Positions 38,287-47,062 of a stretch of DNA of 64,000 bases are shown here, piece after piece. Numbering within the stretch: the stretch's first letter is position 1; the number at the start of each line of letters is the position of its first letter. This DNA comes from Flavobacterium soyae (lineage in GTDB: Bacteria > Bacteroidota > Bacteroidia > Flavobacteriales > Flavobacteriaceae), in the NCBI RefSeq assembly GCF_021245985.1, contig NZ_JAJQXA010000003.1, positions 124,001 to 188,000 of the forward strand, written 5' to 3'. The translations under genes were made by a program, and so were the position numbers. Below the pieces are notes generated by a model. It saw nothing but the letters and a program-made list of their open reading frames with translations, did no database searches and was not told the origin of the DNA.

Positions 38287-39252
38287 ATGATGAGGTTTAA
38301 AAAATTAACTACAATTTTATTCTTATTAGTATGCTGTTTTGTACAAGCACAATTTGTAAAAAAGCATGGTCAATTGAGCCTTCAGGGAACTCAGTTAGTA
38401 GATAAAAACAATGAACCCGTTGTTTTGCGGGGCTTGAGTTTTGGATGGCATAGTATGTGGCCGAGATTTTACAACGAAAAAGCCGTAAGCTGGCTCAAAA
38501 AAGATTTCAATTGCAATGTCGTGCGTGCCGCAATGGGAATCGAACTTGGAGATTACTCCTATACTAATGACCCTCAGTTTTCAAAAGAAAAAATAGAAGC
38601 CGTAATAAATGGTGCTATAAAATCTGATATATATGTAATTATAGATTGGCACAGCCATAATGTTAATTTAAAAGAAGCAAAAGCATTTTTTGCAGAAATG
38701 TCTCAAAAGTACTCCAAGTACCCTAATATAATATATGAGGTATTTAATGAACCTGATTATGAAACCTGGTGGGAAGTTAAAACCTATGCCGAAGAAGTAA
38801 TAAGGGTAATTAGAGAAAATGACCCCAACAATATTATATTGGTAGGATCACCGCATTGGGATCAGGATGTTGACCTTCCTGCAGAAGATCCAATTTTAGG
38901 ATATAATAATATAATGTATACTTTACACTTTTACGCCGCAACACATGGTAAAGAATTAAGGGACAGAACAGATGAAGCACTGAAAAGAGGTCTGCCTATT
39001 TTTATTTCTGAATCTGCAGGAACGGAAGCTTCCGGCGACGGAACTTTAAATGTAAAAGCATGGCAGGAATATATTGACTGGATGGAATCTAAAAAATTAA
39101 GCTGGATAACATGGTCAGTTTCTGATAAAGATGAAACTTGCTCGATTTTAAAAAAGACCGCAAAATCAGATGGAAAGTGGAAAGATGAAGACTTAAAAGA
39201 ATCCGGGATCAAGGTCCGTGAGTTTTTAAGAAAGTATAATAGTCAAGAGTAA
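38287..39252 (+). CDS. GH5 endo-glucanase (GH5_2-like)
   Basis: 321 residues when started at ATG 38287, 11 bases after the GH27 stop; a start 39 bases upstream would add residues that look like the end of GH27 sequence. Signal peptide 1-22. The barrel carries VIIDWHSHN, acid/base E155 (YEVFNEPD) and nucleophile E242 (IFISESAGTEASG). It matches the cellulase subfamily 2, cutting beta-1,4-glucosyl links in glucomannan or glucan. Confidence 0.85.
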   Translation: MMRFKKLTTILFLLVCCFVQAQFVKKHGQLSLQGTQLVDKNNEPVVLRGLSFGWHSMWPRFYNEKAVSWLKKDFNCNVVRAAMGIELGDYSYTNDPQFSKEKIEAVINGAIKSDIYVIIDWHSHNVNLKEAKAFFAEMSQKYSKYPNIIYEVFNEPDYETWWEVKTYAEEVIRVIRENDPNNIILVGSPHWDQDVDLPAEDPILGYNNIMYTLHFYAATHGKELRDRTDEALKRGLPIFISESAGTEASGDGTLNVKAWQEYIDWMESKKLSWITWSVSDKDETCSILKKTAKSDGKWKDEDLKESGIKVREFLRKYNSQE

Positions 39253-39274
39253 AAAAACTCTTTCGTTAATAAGT

Positions 39275-39305
39275 AAGCCTGTTCAGATTTGAGCAGGCTT
39301 TTTTT
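39275..39305 (+). terminator. Intrinsic terminator ending the SusC operon
   Basis: 10-bp stem AAGCCTGTTC/GAGCAGGCTT with a G-T pair, 6-base loop, run of T. It closes the plus-strand mannan genes. Confidence 0.85.
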
Positions 39306-39843
39306 GTTTTACGGGTGAATTTTTGATTTTGTAATAACATATTTAACGGGTGTTTTAAGGAATTTATTTTTGTAAGAAATTTTGTTAAGCTTTACCATTG
39401 ATGGATTTTTTGAATAATAAGGGTCTGGTTTTGTTTTAAATATTTGTTTTTTAATACACCCCTAAAATTTTAAGGGGTAATATTGTTTTAAAGTGTTTTT
39501 AAGTTAGTTTTTTATCTGTTTTTTGATTGTAGTTTTTAAATAACCCAATTTTTTTGAATAAAAACACCAAAAAAACGTTATTGAATTTTCAAAAACAAAA
39601 CGCTATAAATGTCAAATAACGATTATTGGCAGTTTAATTTTTGTAATCCATAATTCTTCGCTATAAACCTCAAAAAAGTAGTTTCCAATTATTCTACTCA
39701 TACAAAAGTTAATAAATTCGCTAATGAAAATGAAGAGGTTTTAGGCGGAGATTCAGGGTTTTAAAAAATGACTTATACTATTAATAGATATATAAACGAT
39801 TAACTAACCAAAATCAAATTAATAACTAAAAACCAATTAACAC
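39306..39843. other. Gene-free AT-rich region before the porin
   Basis: No gene or convincing TAnnTTTG promoter is seen. A near-palindrome ACCCCTAAAATTTTAAGGGGT-like element (39458-39478) is the only marked structure. Confidence 0.5.
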
Positions 39844-40935
39844 ATGAAAAAAGTATTTTACATTTTAGCTGCCACTTTAACCAGTTCTTTTGCTTTTGCA
39901 CAAGAGGATGAAAAACAAACTTCGCCAGCAACTACATGGGGAGGGTCTGCGGACGCTTACTATAAATATGATTTTTCTAAACAAATGAACGGATTAACGA
40001 GCTTTACCAACTCTCAGGATTCGTTTGAATTAGGAATGGCTTCGATCGAAGCAAGTCATACATTTGGAAAAGCTTCTGTTTTTGTAGACTTAGGTTTCGG
40101 AAAAAGAGCAGGAGAGTTCTCATACAATGAAACAACAGATAAAGATATAAATGCTAAATTTTTAATTAAACAATTATTTTTTACTTACCAAATTACAGAC
40201 GAATTTAAAGTTGTTGCCGGTAGCTTTGGTACACACGTAGGGTATGAATTAGTAGATGCAGTAGACAATAAAAACTACAGTATGTCTTATGCCTTCTCTT
40301 ATGGACCATTCTTTAATACAGGGGTTAAAGCACAATATACTAAAGGTAAATTTACTGCTATGTTTGGTATAACTAACCCAACAGATTTTAAATCGGCAAT
40401 GGATGCTGGTTCAACACAAAAAACGTATATAGGTCAAGTAGGTTTTGTTGGTGAAACAGGAAGCGCTTATTTAAACTTTACATCAGGAAGTACAAACCCA
40501 ATTCCTGGAAGTACAATACCGGTGTCAAATGAGAATAAAACACAATTCGATTTGACAGCTTCTAAAACAATAAGTGACAGCTTCGGACTTGGGCTTAATG
40601 CAACTTATGCTAAAACGAAACATGATTTCGATAGTACTTTAGATGGTGAATGGTTTTCAGTAGTAGGATATGCAAATTATTCATTTAGCCCATCTTTGCT
40701 TCTAGCATACAGAGTTGAATATTTTGATGCAAAAGATGCTGCTCCAAGTTTAGGAACATTAACTGGTTCTAATGTATTTGCAAATACAGTTTCATTAAAC
40801 TATAAAGTTGGAAAACTAACAATAATTCCCGAGTTAAGATACGATGCTGCTTCAGAAGATATCTTCTTAGACAGTGATGCTGCTCCAACAGGAGGATCAT
40901 TCTTCGCCTTGCTTGCTACAACATACTCTTTCTAG
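39844..40935 (+). CDS. Outer-membrane beta-barrel porin (OmpL-like, BBP2)
   Basis: 363 residues with signal peptide (1-20, cut after FAFA). The even beta pattern, the WGGSADAYYKYDF opening and the terminal aromatic residue (TTYSF) fit Pfam BBP2/OmpL-like porins. It probably lets small solutes pass. It stands alone between two terminators, so it is monocistronic. Confidence 0.8.
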   Translation: MKKVFYILAATLTSSFAFAQEDEKQTSPATTWGGSADAYYKYDFSKQMNGLTSFTNSQDSFELGMASIEASHTFGKASVFVDLGFGKRAGEFSYNETTDKDINAKFLIKQLFFTYQITDEFKVVAGSFGTHVGYELVDAVDNKNYSMSYAFSYGPFFNTGVKAQYTKGKFTAMFGITNPTDFKSAMDAGSTQKTYIGQVGFVGETGSAYLNFTSGSTNPIPGSTIPVSNENKTQFDLTASKTISDSFGLGLNATYAKTKHDFDSTLDGEWFSVVGYANYSFSPSLLLAYRVEYFDAKDAAPSLGTLTGSNVFANTVSLNYKVGKLTIIPELRYDAASEDIFLDSDAAPTGGSFFALLATTYSF

Positions 40936-40966
40936 AGATAAAGATTGATATTTTTTTTTTTTTTGG

Positions 40967-41003
40967 AGCTGTCGAAATATACTTATGTTTTGGCAGCTTT
41001 TTT
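40967..41003 (+). terminator. Terminator after the porin
   Basis: AGCTGTC/GGCAGCT stem with a long loop, then six T. A run of 14 T (40951-40964) precedes it. Confidence 0.6.
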
Positions 41004-41028
41004 ATTGGGATTATTTTTTTTGTTTGAT

Positions 41029-41289
41029 TTTGCCACAGATTTAAAGGATTATAAAGGATTTTTTTTGCCACGAATTTCACGAATTTTCACGAATTAAATT
41101 TTGCTTAATTTTTTTATATCATTACACGAAGAATCGTTAATAAACTTTCTTAACTAAACCGTGAAATCCATTTTTTGTGCATACAGTTTTTACCAAAAAT
41201 AATTAGTGAAAATTCGTGAAATTCGTGGCAAAAAAAACATCAACTCAAAGAGTGAAAAATCTTTTTAAGCCTTTAAATCTGTGGCAAAA
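41029..41289. repeat. Two-layer nested inverted repeat
   Basis: Outer arms (GCCACAGATTTAAAGG type) at 41029-41062 and 41257-41289. Inner arms (GCCACGAATTTCACGAATT type) at 41061-41095 and 41201-41236. A 105-base AT-rich centre separates them. It fills most of the gene-free gap 40936-41389. Confidence 0.8.
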
Positions 41290-41330
41290 TCTTGTATGTA
41301 TATTATTATCCTTGGGAAAAATGCAAGTAT

Positions 41331-41367
41331 AAAAAAACGCATTTCTAAACCTTTAGAAATGCGTTTT
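41331..41367. terminator. Long bidirectional hairpin terminator for the amidase gene
   Basis: About 16-bp stem AAAACGCATTTCTAAA/TTTAGAAATGCGTTTT with a 2-base tip. A/T tracts on both sides suit both strands; it lies 23 bases after the amidase stop. Confidence 0.8.
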
Positions 41368-41389
41368 ATATTTTATTGGAGATGTGTTC

Positions 41390-42295
41390 TTACTGAACCT
41401 GTTTTTTATATATAGAATATATTGTGTCAATTGTTTTGCGGTCAAGCGTTGAAGTTGCATCAGTTTGAATATAATGCAATTTGAAAGCCTGAATCGCTGC
41501 AGAAAGATTCTTTGTGTTGTAGCCAATAATTCTTAGCGCAGGCTCAATTTTAAAGTCAAACGGAGCTTCTTCCAGAACTTCATCCGGCCAGATTCCAAAC
41601 CCTTTTTCGGCTAATGTTTTCCACGGAAATAAGGCACTCGGATCTTGTTTTCTTCCTGGAGCAATATCGGCATGGCCTAAAACGTTTTGGGTCGGAATAT
41701 TGTAATCCTTTTTAAGTTTTGTCAATAATGCTACTAAACTGTTGATTTGTGCCTCAGTAAAAGGTTTAAAACCATTATTGTCTAGTTCAATTCCTATAGA
41801 AGTTGAATTTAAATCAGTATTTTTTCCCCAGGTAGAATTTCCTGCATGCCAGGCTCTTAAATAGTCATTCAGCATCTGAACAACTTTTCCGTTCTCAGAA
41901 ATTACATAATGGGCACTAACCTGAGTTTTGGTTTTAGTAAAAGTATTTATAGTCTGCTGAAGAGAATCCTGAGCAGTATGATGAATAATAATAAAACTAG
42001 GTTTTCTTAAATTGAAATTTACAGTTCCAATCCATTCCGTACTAATTCCGTTTACTAAAGCCGTTGAACCCGTTTTAGATAACGTGTCTTTTATAATACC
42101 CAGCTGCGAAGCATAAGTTGTATCAATAATTAACGGGCTTATCGGCGGGATTGTTTGTGCTTCTTTACTCGTAATTTGATTTTCTAAAGTTTTTAACTGC
42201 TGGTCATAAGCTTTTTCAGTATGCTTATACGGATTTGTTGAGCAAGAAGTAATAATAATTGCTAAAATCAAATAACAAAAATGTTTTTTTGCCAT
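41390..42295 (-). CDS. N-acetylmuramoyl-L-alanine amidase (Amidase_2) lipoprotein
   Basis: 301 residues, lipobox IITSC at C18. The AmpD-type zinc amidase domain is shown by IIIHHTAQD, STSIGIELDNN and GHADIAPGRKQDP. A C-terminal extension of about 70 residues (GYNTKNLSAAIQAFKLHYI) looks like a peptidoglycan-binding helix bundle. It hydrolyses the amide bond between muramic acid and stem peptide. Confidence 0.88.
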   Translation of the reverse strand: MAKKHFCYLILAIIITSCSTNPYKHTEKAYDQQLKTLENQITSKEAQTIPPISPLIIDTTYASQLGIIKDTLSKTGSTALVNGISTEWIGTVNFNLRKPSFIIIHHTAQDSLQQTINTFTKTKTQVSAHYVISENGKVVQMLNDYLRAWHAGNSTWGKNTDLNSTSIGIELDNNGFKPFTEAQINSLVALLTKLKKDYNIPTQNVLGHADIAPGRKQDPSALFPWKTLAEKGFGIWPDEVLEEAPFDFKIEPALRIIGYNTKNLSAAIQAFKLHYIQTDATSTLDRKTIDTIYSIYKKQVQ

Positions 42296-42328
42296 GGTTA
42301 ATTACATTTTATAATAGAATTAGAACAA

Positions 42329-42880
42329 TTATTCCTGAATTTTTTCTGCAGGTTTTTCTTCTTCATTATCTTTTGATTCTTTAGAATCTTTTTTCTTTTT
42401 TGATTTTGTTTTTTTAATTTCTTTGAAATCAGCCATGAAATTAGTGTATTTCTCTATTTGGTCAGGATTTAAAAAAGCAGTGATTTTTTTTGTCATGCTT
42501 TCCTTTAGGGCTTTTAACTGCTCCATTTTTTCATCCTGGCTGCTGCTTTCATTTTTTAAAAGAATTCCCTGTTCTCTCAAACCGTCGGCAAAAACATTTG
42601 TAATAGCAATTGCCTGAAGTTCGTCAAGATTTACTACCGGTTTCATTTGCTCTACAATTTTCGCTGCAGTTTCTTCAACAGGTATTTCTTTCGGTTTACT
42701 GGTATTGCCCTGCGGTCCTCCCATCATACTTCTGTCCATGCCCATACCGCCGCCTCTTCCGTAGCCGCCGCCATAGCCATTGCCATAACCATTATTATAT
42801 CCGTTACCATATTGAGCCGAAGCAAAATTGAAACAGAATAATGTAAAAACTAATATAGTTAAGTTTTGAGAAGCTTTCAT
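42329..42880 (-). CDS. Secreted Spy-like protein with Gly/Tyr-rich N-terminus
   Basis: 183 residues. Signal peptide 1-22, then a GYGNGY/GGGYGRGGG low-complexity stretch (about 24-60). A helical part follows with two LTxxQ-like spots (VNLDELQAIAI and FLNPDQIEKY), as in periplasmic Spy/CpxP proteins, and a Lys/Glu-rich tail. Function unknown; chaperone-like is only inferred. Confidence 0.6.
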   Translation of the reverse strand: MKASQNLTILVFTLFCFNFASAQYGNGYNNGYGNGYGGGYGRGGGMGMDRSMMGGPQGNTSKPKEIPVEETAAKIVEQMKPVVNLDELQAIAITNVFADGLREQGILLKNESSSQDEKMEQLKALKESMTKKITAFLNPDQIEKYTNFMADFKEIKKTKSKKKKDSKESKDNEEEKPAEKIQE

Positions 42881-42922
42881 AAAATTGTTTTGTCTAAGTT
42901 AATACTAGAGTTTACGGTAAAT

Positions 42923-44236
42923 TTAAGCAGGTTCTCCGTATAAATCAAATTCTGTTGCTTCAATTATCTTGATATTAACAAATTCGCCGGTTTTTACATA
43001 ATGTTTAGAAGCATCTATTAAAACTTCATTATCAACATCCGGGCTGTCAAACTCAGTTCTGCCTACAAAATGAGTACCTTCTTTTCTATCAATAATACAT
43101 CTAAAAACTTGTCCCACTTTCTCCTGATTCAAATCCCATGAAATCTGCGATTGCAATTCCATAATTTCATTAGCTCTGGCTTGTTTTACATTATCTGGGA
43201 CATCATCTTCTAATAAATATGCATGAGTATTTTCTTCATGAGAATAAGCAAAACAGCCCATTCTGTCAAACTTCATTTCCTGAACAAAATCTTTTAAGAT
43301 TTCGAAATCTTCCTGCGTTTCACCAGGATATCCAACAATTAAAGTAGTTCTAATTGCCATTCCGGGAACAGCAGCGCGGAAATCTTTCAATAATTGTGTT
43401 GTTTTAGCCTGAGTTGTACCGCGGCGCATCGATTTCAAAATAGAATCTGAAATATGCTGCAGCGGAATATCAATATAATTACAAATCTTAGGTTCTCGCT
43501 TCATTAATTCCAAAACATCCATTGGAAAACCAGTAGGGTAGGCATAATGCAGACGAATCCACTCAATTCCTTCAACAGCTGCCAAAGCCTCTAACAATTC
43601 TGCCAGATTTCTCTTTTTATAAAGATCTAAACCGTAATACGTTAAATCCTGAGCAATCAGTATTAATTCTTTAACGCCGTTTTTAGCTAAACCTTGTGCT
43701 TCCTTAACTAATTTTTCAATTGGCTGCGAAACATGAGAACCACGCATTAATGGAATTGCACAAAAACTGCAAGGTCTGTCACAGCCTTCGGCGATTTTTA
43801 AGTAAGCATAATTTTTAGGAGTAGTCGTTAATCTTTCTCCTAATAATTCATGTTTATAATCAGCTCCTAAAGCTTTCAATAATTGAGGTAATTCAGTGGT
43901 ACCAAAATATTGGTCAACATTTGGAATTTCTTTTTCTAAATCAGGTCTGTAACGCTCAGATAAACATCCGGTTACAAAAACTTTGTCAACTAAACCTTTA
44001 TCTTTTTTATCAGCATATTCCAAAATCATGTTTACTGATTCAGCTTTCGCATTATCAATAAAACCACAAGTATTTATTACAATAATGTTTCCTTCATCCT
44101 TTGCAGCGGCTTCATGAGTTACTTCTTTTCCGTTTGCACGAAGCTGACCCATAAGCACTTCACTATCATATACATTTTTTGAACACCCAAGAGTGATTAC
44201 GTTAATTTTGTTTTTTTTTAAAGACTTGGTTCTCAT
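42923..44236 (-). CDS. rimO: Ribosomal protein S12 methylthiotransferase RimO
   Basis: 437 residues. The UPF0004 N-terminal domain has cluster Cys in TLGCSKNVYDSEVLMGQ. The radical SAM core has CX3CX2C in EGCDRPCSFCAIP. A C-terminal TRAM domain is present. It adds a methylthio group to an Asp of S12. The length is usual and the identity is clear from the RimO versus MiaB signatures. Confidence 0.95.
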   Translation of the reverse strand: MRTKSLKKNKINVITLGCSKNVYDSEVLMGQLRANGKEVTHEAAAKDEGNIIVINTCGFIDNAKAESVNMILEYADKKDKGLVDKVFVTGCLSERYRPDLEKEIPNVDQYFGTTELPQLLKALGADYKHELLGERLTTTPKNYAYLKIAEGCDRPCSFCAIPLMRGSHVSQPIEKLVKEAQGLAKNGVKELILIAQDLTYYGLDLYKKRNLAELLEALAAVEGIEWIRLHYAYPTGFPMDVLELMKREPKICNYIDIPLQHISDSILKSMRRGTTQAKTTQLLKDFRAAVPGMAIRTTLIVGYPGETQEDFEILKDFVQEMKFDRMGCFAYSHEENTHAYLLEDDVPDNVKQARANEIMELQSQISWDLNQEKVGQVFRCIIDRKEGTHFVGRTEFDSPDVDNEVLIDASKHYVKTGEFVNIKIIEATEFDLYGEPA

Positions 44237-44341
44237 ACTTTTATAAATTGGAGTGCAAAATTACACTTTTTTATTCAAACACAGCTTGTTTCGGTTTCTT
44301 TTAGGTGTTTTTTATGAAGAGCTTCTTGATATTTTAGGGCC

Positions 44342-44373
44342 AAAAAAATCCGCCAGGTATAAACCTGACGGAA
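44342..44373 (-). terminator. Terminator of the FadL-like OMP gene
   Basis: Minus strand: stem TCCGTCAGGT/ACCTGGCGGA (nine of ten pairs), then seven T. Lies 27 bases after the stop. Confidence 0.75.
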
Positions 44374-44399
44374 ATTTCCATTCATCTATTTATTCTTAA

Positions 44400-45932
44400 T
44401 TACAATTCAAATAATAAAGTCAAAGAAACATTGTTTAGTTTCGATGTAATGTTTGCGCCATCAGTAAATCCTGTAGCAAAGAAACCTTGATTAGATTTTC
44501 TTTCTAAATACGAATAAGCTAAGTCTAATTTAGTTGCTCCAAAGTTATACCCTAAACCTGCAGAAAAACTGTTTAAGTCTCCAACTGTAGTTCCGTTTTT
44601 ATAAGGGCTTCCTTCAAAACGATATCCTCCTCTAATGCTTAATTGTTTTATTTTAAATTCAGCTCCAACTCTTAATTCACCATTAGTGGTTAATTCATTG
44701 CTTGTTTCAGTATTTAAATCTCTAAAATCTGGATCATTTGTTGGTTTAAATTTTGCATTACTATAATCTTTAATGGAATAGTCTACACTAATTAAGCCTG
44801 ATTTACCAAATATGTAAGCTCCACTAAAAGTAAATTTCCCTGGAGTTTGTAAAGTGTAAGGCTCGTAAACGTTTACAATATTTGGATTTATATTGGCATA
44901 ATTTAAAGATCCGCCTGCTGCCTGTGTAGTAGTGTAGAGGCTTTGAGATACTTCATCGTATAGTTCGTACCATGTGTTTGATTCGTATGCTAATCCAAGT
45001 CTGAAAGCTTCTGTAACTTTAGCGATTGCTCCTAATTGAAAAGAGAATCCGTTACCATAAGTGTATAATTCATTATTAAATGTTACATCAGAAATAGTTG
45101 GTGTTCCAGTAAGTGGGTTGTTGTTAAACTCGTAAAAACTACTTGATCTTCTATAATCTGTTACGTGTACGTTTAAGTTTGCTCCAAGATAAATGCGATC
45201 ATTATATGATGTTGCAATGTTGAAGCTTACTTTACTGTTGTAGCCTCTTTCGTAAATGTTATTTTCCTGATAATAATTCCCTCCGGGAGCTAGATTACCT
45301 GTGTATTCTGTGTTTCCATTATCACCATCGTCTGCGGGATTTATTACAAATCCATAATAACCAAAATAAGCTTGTTGCTGTTTGTAAGTTTGATCCGCAT
45401 AGTTTGTATTTCTTATGGCTCCTAGTGGAACAGCGTTGTTTTTTAAAGGATCCCCATTTGCATATGCTAGGAAATAATTAGCTACAGAATTATTTGGATT
45501 TCTTCCTGCTGAGAAAGTATTGCTGTTGAAATTATTTGTGTTTTCGTAGCTTGCTCCAATTGCAATTTTATTCCATCCTTTATTGTTAGGATTTCGATCT
45601 TTGAAAACAAAAACACCGCCAGCCTGATTTAGGATGAAAGAATTGTCTTTGTCTTGGGTTTCGTTACTGTTGAAATATTTTGAACCATTGTTAATGTTTT
45701 GATTGCTTAATGTAATTCCAACTTGATTGTTGTTGAAAATTGCAGATCCAGCCGGATTCACGGTTGTAGCAGACAAATCACCTCCCACAGCTCCAAAAGC
45801 ACCACTCATTGCTCTAAATCTTGCAGTTCCGGTTATGTTATCTTGTGAATATCGTAAAGCATCAGAAACATCCTGAGAGTGTGAGACGCTGACAGTTAGT
45901 CCTGTAATTAAAAGGAATAATATTTTTTTCAT
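44400..45932 (-). CDS. FadL/OmpP1-family outer-membrane protein
   Basis: 510 residues with signal peptide (1-19). The mature start DVSDALRYSQDNITGTARFRAMSGAFGAVGGDLSATTVNPAG is typical of OmpP1/FadL transporters, which move hydrophobic substrates. A beta-barrel follows to a terminal LLFEL. It is 48 bases downstream of the Trp-rich lipoprotein gene and may be co-transcribed with it. Confidence 0.85.
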   Translation of the reverse strand: MKKILFLLITGLTVSVSHSQDVSDALRYSQDNITGTARFRAMSGAFGAVGGDLSATTVNPAGSAIFNNNQVGITLSNQNINNGSKYFNSNETQDKDNSFILNQAGGVFVFKDRNPNNKGWNKIAIGASYENTNNFNSNTFSAGRNPNNSVANYFLAYANGDPLKNNAVPLGAIRNTNYADQTYKQQQAYFGYYGFVINPADDGDNGNTEYTGNLAPGGNYYQENNIYERGYNSKVSFNIATSYNDRIYLGANLNVHVTDYRRSSSFYEFNNNPLTGTPTISDVTFNNELYTYGNGFSFQLGAIAKVTEAFRLGLAYESNTWYELYDEVSQSLYTTTQAAGGSLNYANINPNIVNVYEPYTLQTPGKFTFSGAYIFGKSGLISVDYSIKDYSNAKFKPTNDPDFRDLNTETSNELTTNGELRVGAEFKIKQLSIRGGYRFEGSPYKNGTTVGDLNSFSAGLGYNFGATKLDLAYSYLERKSNQGFFATGFTDGANITSKLNNVSLTLLFEL

Positions 45933-45980
45933 TTGGGTAGTTTTAAATATATAAACTAGATGTGGAAAAGAAGGAAAATG

Positions 45981-46961
45981 TTACCTTCTTCCGCCTCCAC
46001 CGCCTCCGTATGATCTTCCACCGCCTCCGCCGCCAGATGATCTCATACTTCCGCCTCCGCCGCTGTTCATTGAGCGTGAAGGGCTAGGAGAGTAAGTTCT
46101 TGATGAACTGCTGTTGTTATTGTTGTAGTTGTAACTTCTGTTAGTTGCTGCAGAGCTTGATCTTCTATTAGAATAATCGTAGCTGTTACTTTGGCCTTGA
46201 GAATAACTTCTTCTGTTGCTGAAAGTCGGGCTGGAATTATAAGTTCTTCCGTTTACAGAAGAGCTTCTTCTGTAATCAGAATAACCGTTTGATCTATTGG
46301 TATAGCTTCTGTTTGTTGTGTAGCTTCCTCTGTTAGAATAGTTTCTGCTGTTTACAAAGTTTCTGTTTGAAGCATAGTTTCTGCCTCCATAGTAAGCGGC
46401 AGATCCTCTTCTTCCGTAGTTATAAGAGTAGTTTCTGTAGTAACTTCCACCCCAATATCCAGGATATCCGTATCCCCATCCAGGTCCCCAATATCCAGGG
46501 TATCCCCAAGCGTAACCAGGATAACCCCAGTATCCGCCCCAATAACCGCCATATCCCCATCCGTATCCGTAATAAGGGTAACCCCATCCAAATCCGAATG
46601 ACCATGCAGGGTTAGAGTAAACGTTTACAGAAACTTCTGAATTGCTGCTTCCCCAAGCCGGGTAAGATACAGCTGCTGTTTGTGTACTGTCGCTTTCAGC
46701 ATAATTACCATAATTGTCTACATCGGTAAAAATTTCAGTAGGCTGGTTATCATCTTGAAGGGACTTGAAGTAATCTTTATATTGATTATTTGTGTTCGTG
46801 GTATTTGTTTGCGCGTATCTGTTGGTAGAGTTACCATATACACCGTCATTATCTTGATAGGATGTATTTTGGTAAGAACCACAAGATGCTAACAGAAAAC
46901 TCAGTAATCCAATTAAGTAAAAATGACTTGAGTTTTGGCGGAGAGTAATATTAGTTTTCAT
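45981..46961 (-). CDS. Lipoprotein with WGYPGY-rich and RS/RGG-like tail
   Basis: 326 residues, lipobox LLASC at C27. About residues 120-175 is almost only Gly, Tyr, Trp and Pro (YGYGWGYGGYWGG, repeated GYPG). The C-terminal 140 residues are Ser/Asn/Arg/Tyr rich and end in Gly-runs with SYGGGGGG. It is divergent from proS. No domain is recognised; surface, sticky or phase-separating behaviour is speculation. Confidence 0.7.
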   Translation of the reverse strand: MKTNITLRQNSSHFYLIGLLSFLLASCGSYQNTSYQDNDGVYGNSTNRYAQTNTTNTNNQYKDYFKSLQDDNQPTEIFTDVDNYGNYAESDSTQTAAVSYPAWGSSNSEVSVNVYSNPAWSFGFGWGYPYYGYGWGYGGYWGGYWGYPGYAWGYPGYWGPGWGYGYPGYWGGSYYRNYSYNYGRRGSAAYYGGRNYASNRNFVNSRNYSNRGSYTTNRSYTNRSNGYSDYRRSSSVNGRTYNSSPTFSNRRSYSQGQSNSYDYSNRRSSSAATNRSYNYNNNNSSSSRTYSPSPSRSMNSGGGGSMRSSGGGGGGRSYGGGGGGRR

Positions 46962-46981
46962 ATCTGTGGTGTTTTTTATTG

Positions 46982-47009
46982 TTGCACATTACAAAAATAG
47001 TTAGTTTTG
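46982..47009 (+). promoter_or_regulatory. proS promoter
   Basis: TTG at 46982-46984, 17-base spacer, TAGTTTTG at 47002-47009. An opposing TATTTTTG for the lipoprotein lies at 46999-46992 on the other strand, so the two -7 boxes almost touch. Confidence 0.65.
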
Positions 47010-47062
47010 TCAAACTATTTAGTTAAAATTATTAAAACAAAATTTGTGCCAAACTATATAAT

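Noticed and set aside
40951..40964. 14-T run as a phase-variation tract
   Set aside because: It lies after the porin stop and near a terminator, not in a promoter or coding region.
46352..46615. Overlapping frames inside the Gly/Trp-rich lipoprotein gene
   Set aside because: They arise from low-complexity sequence read in other frames.
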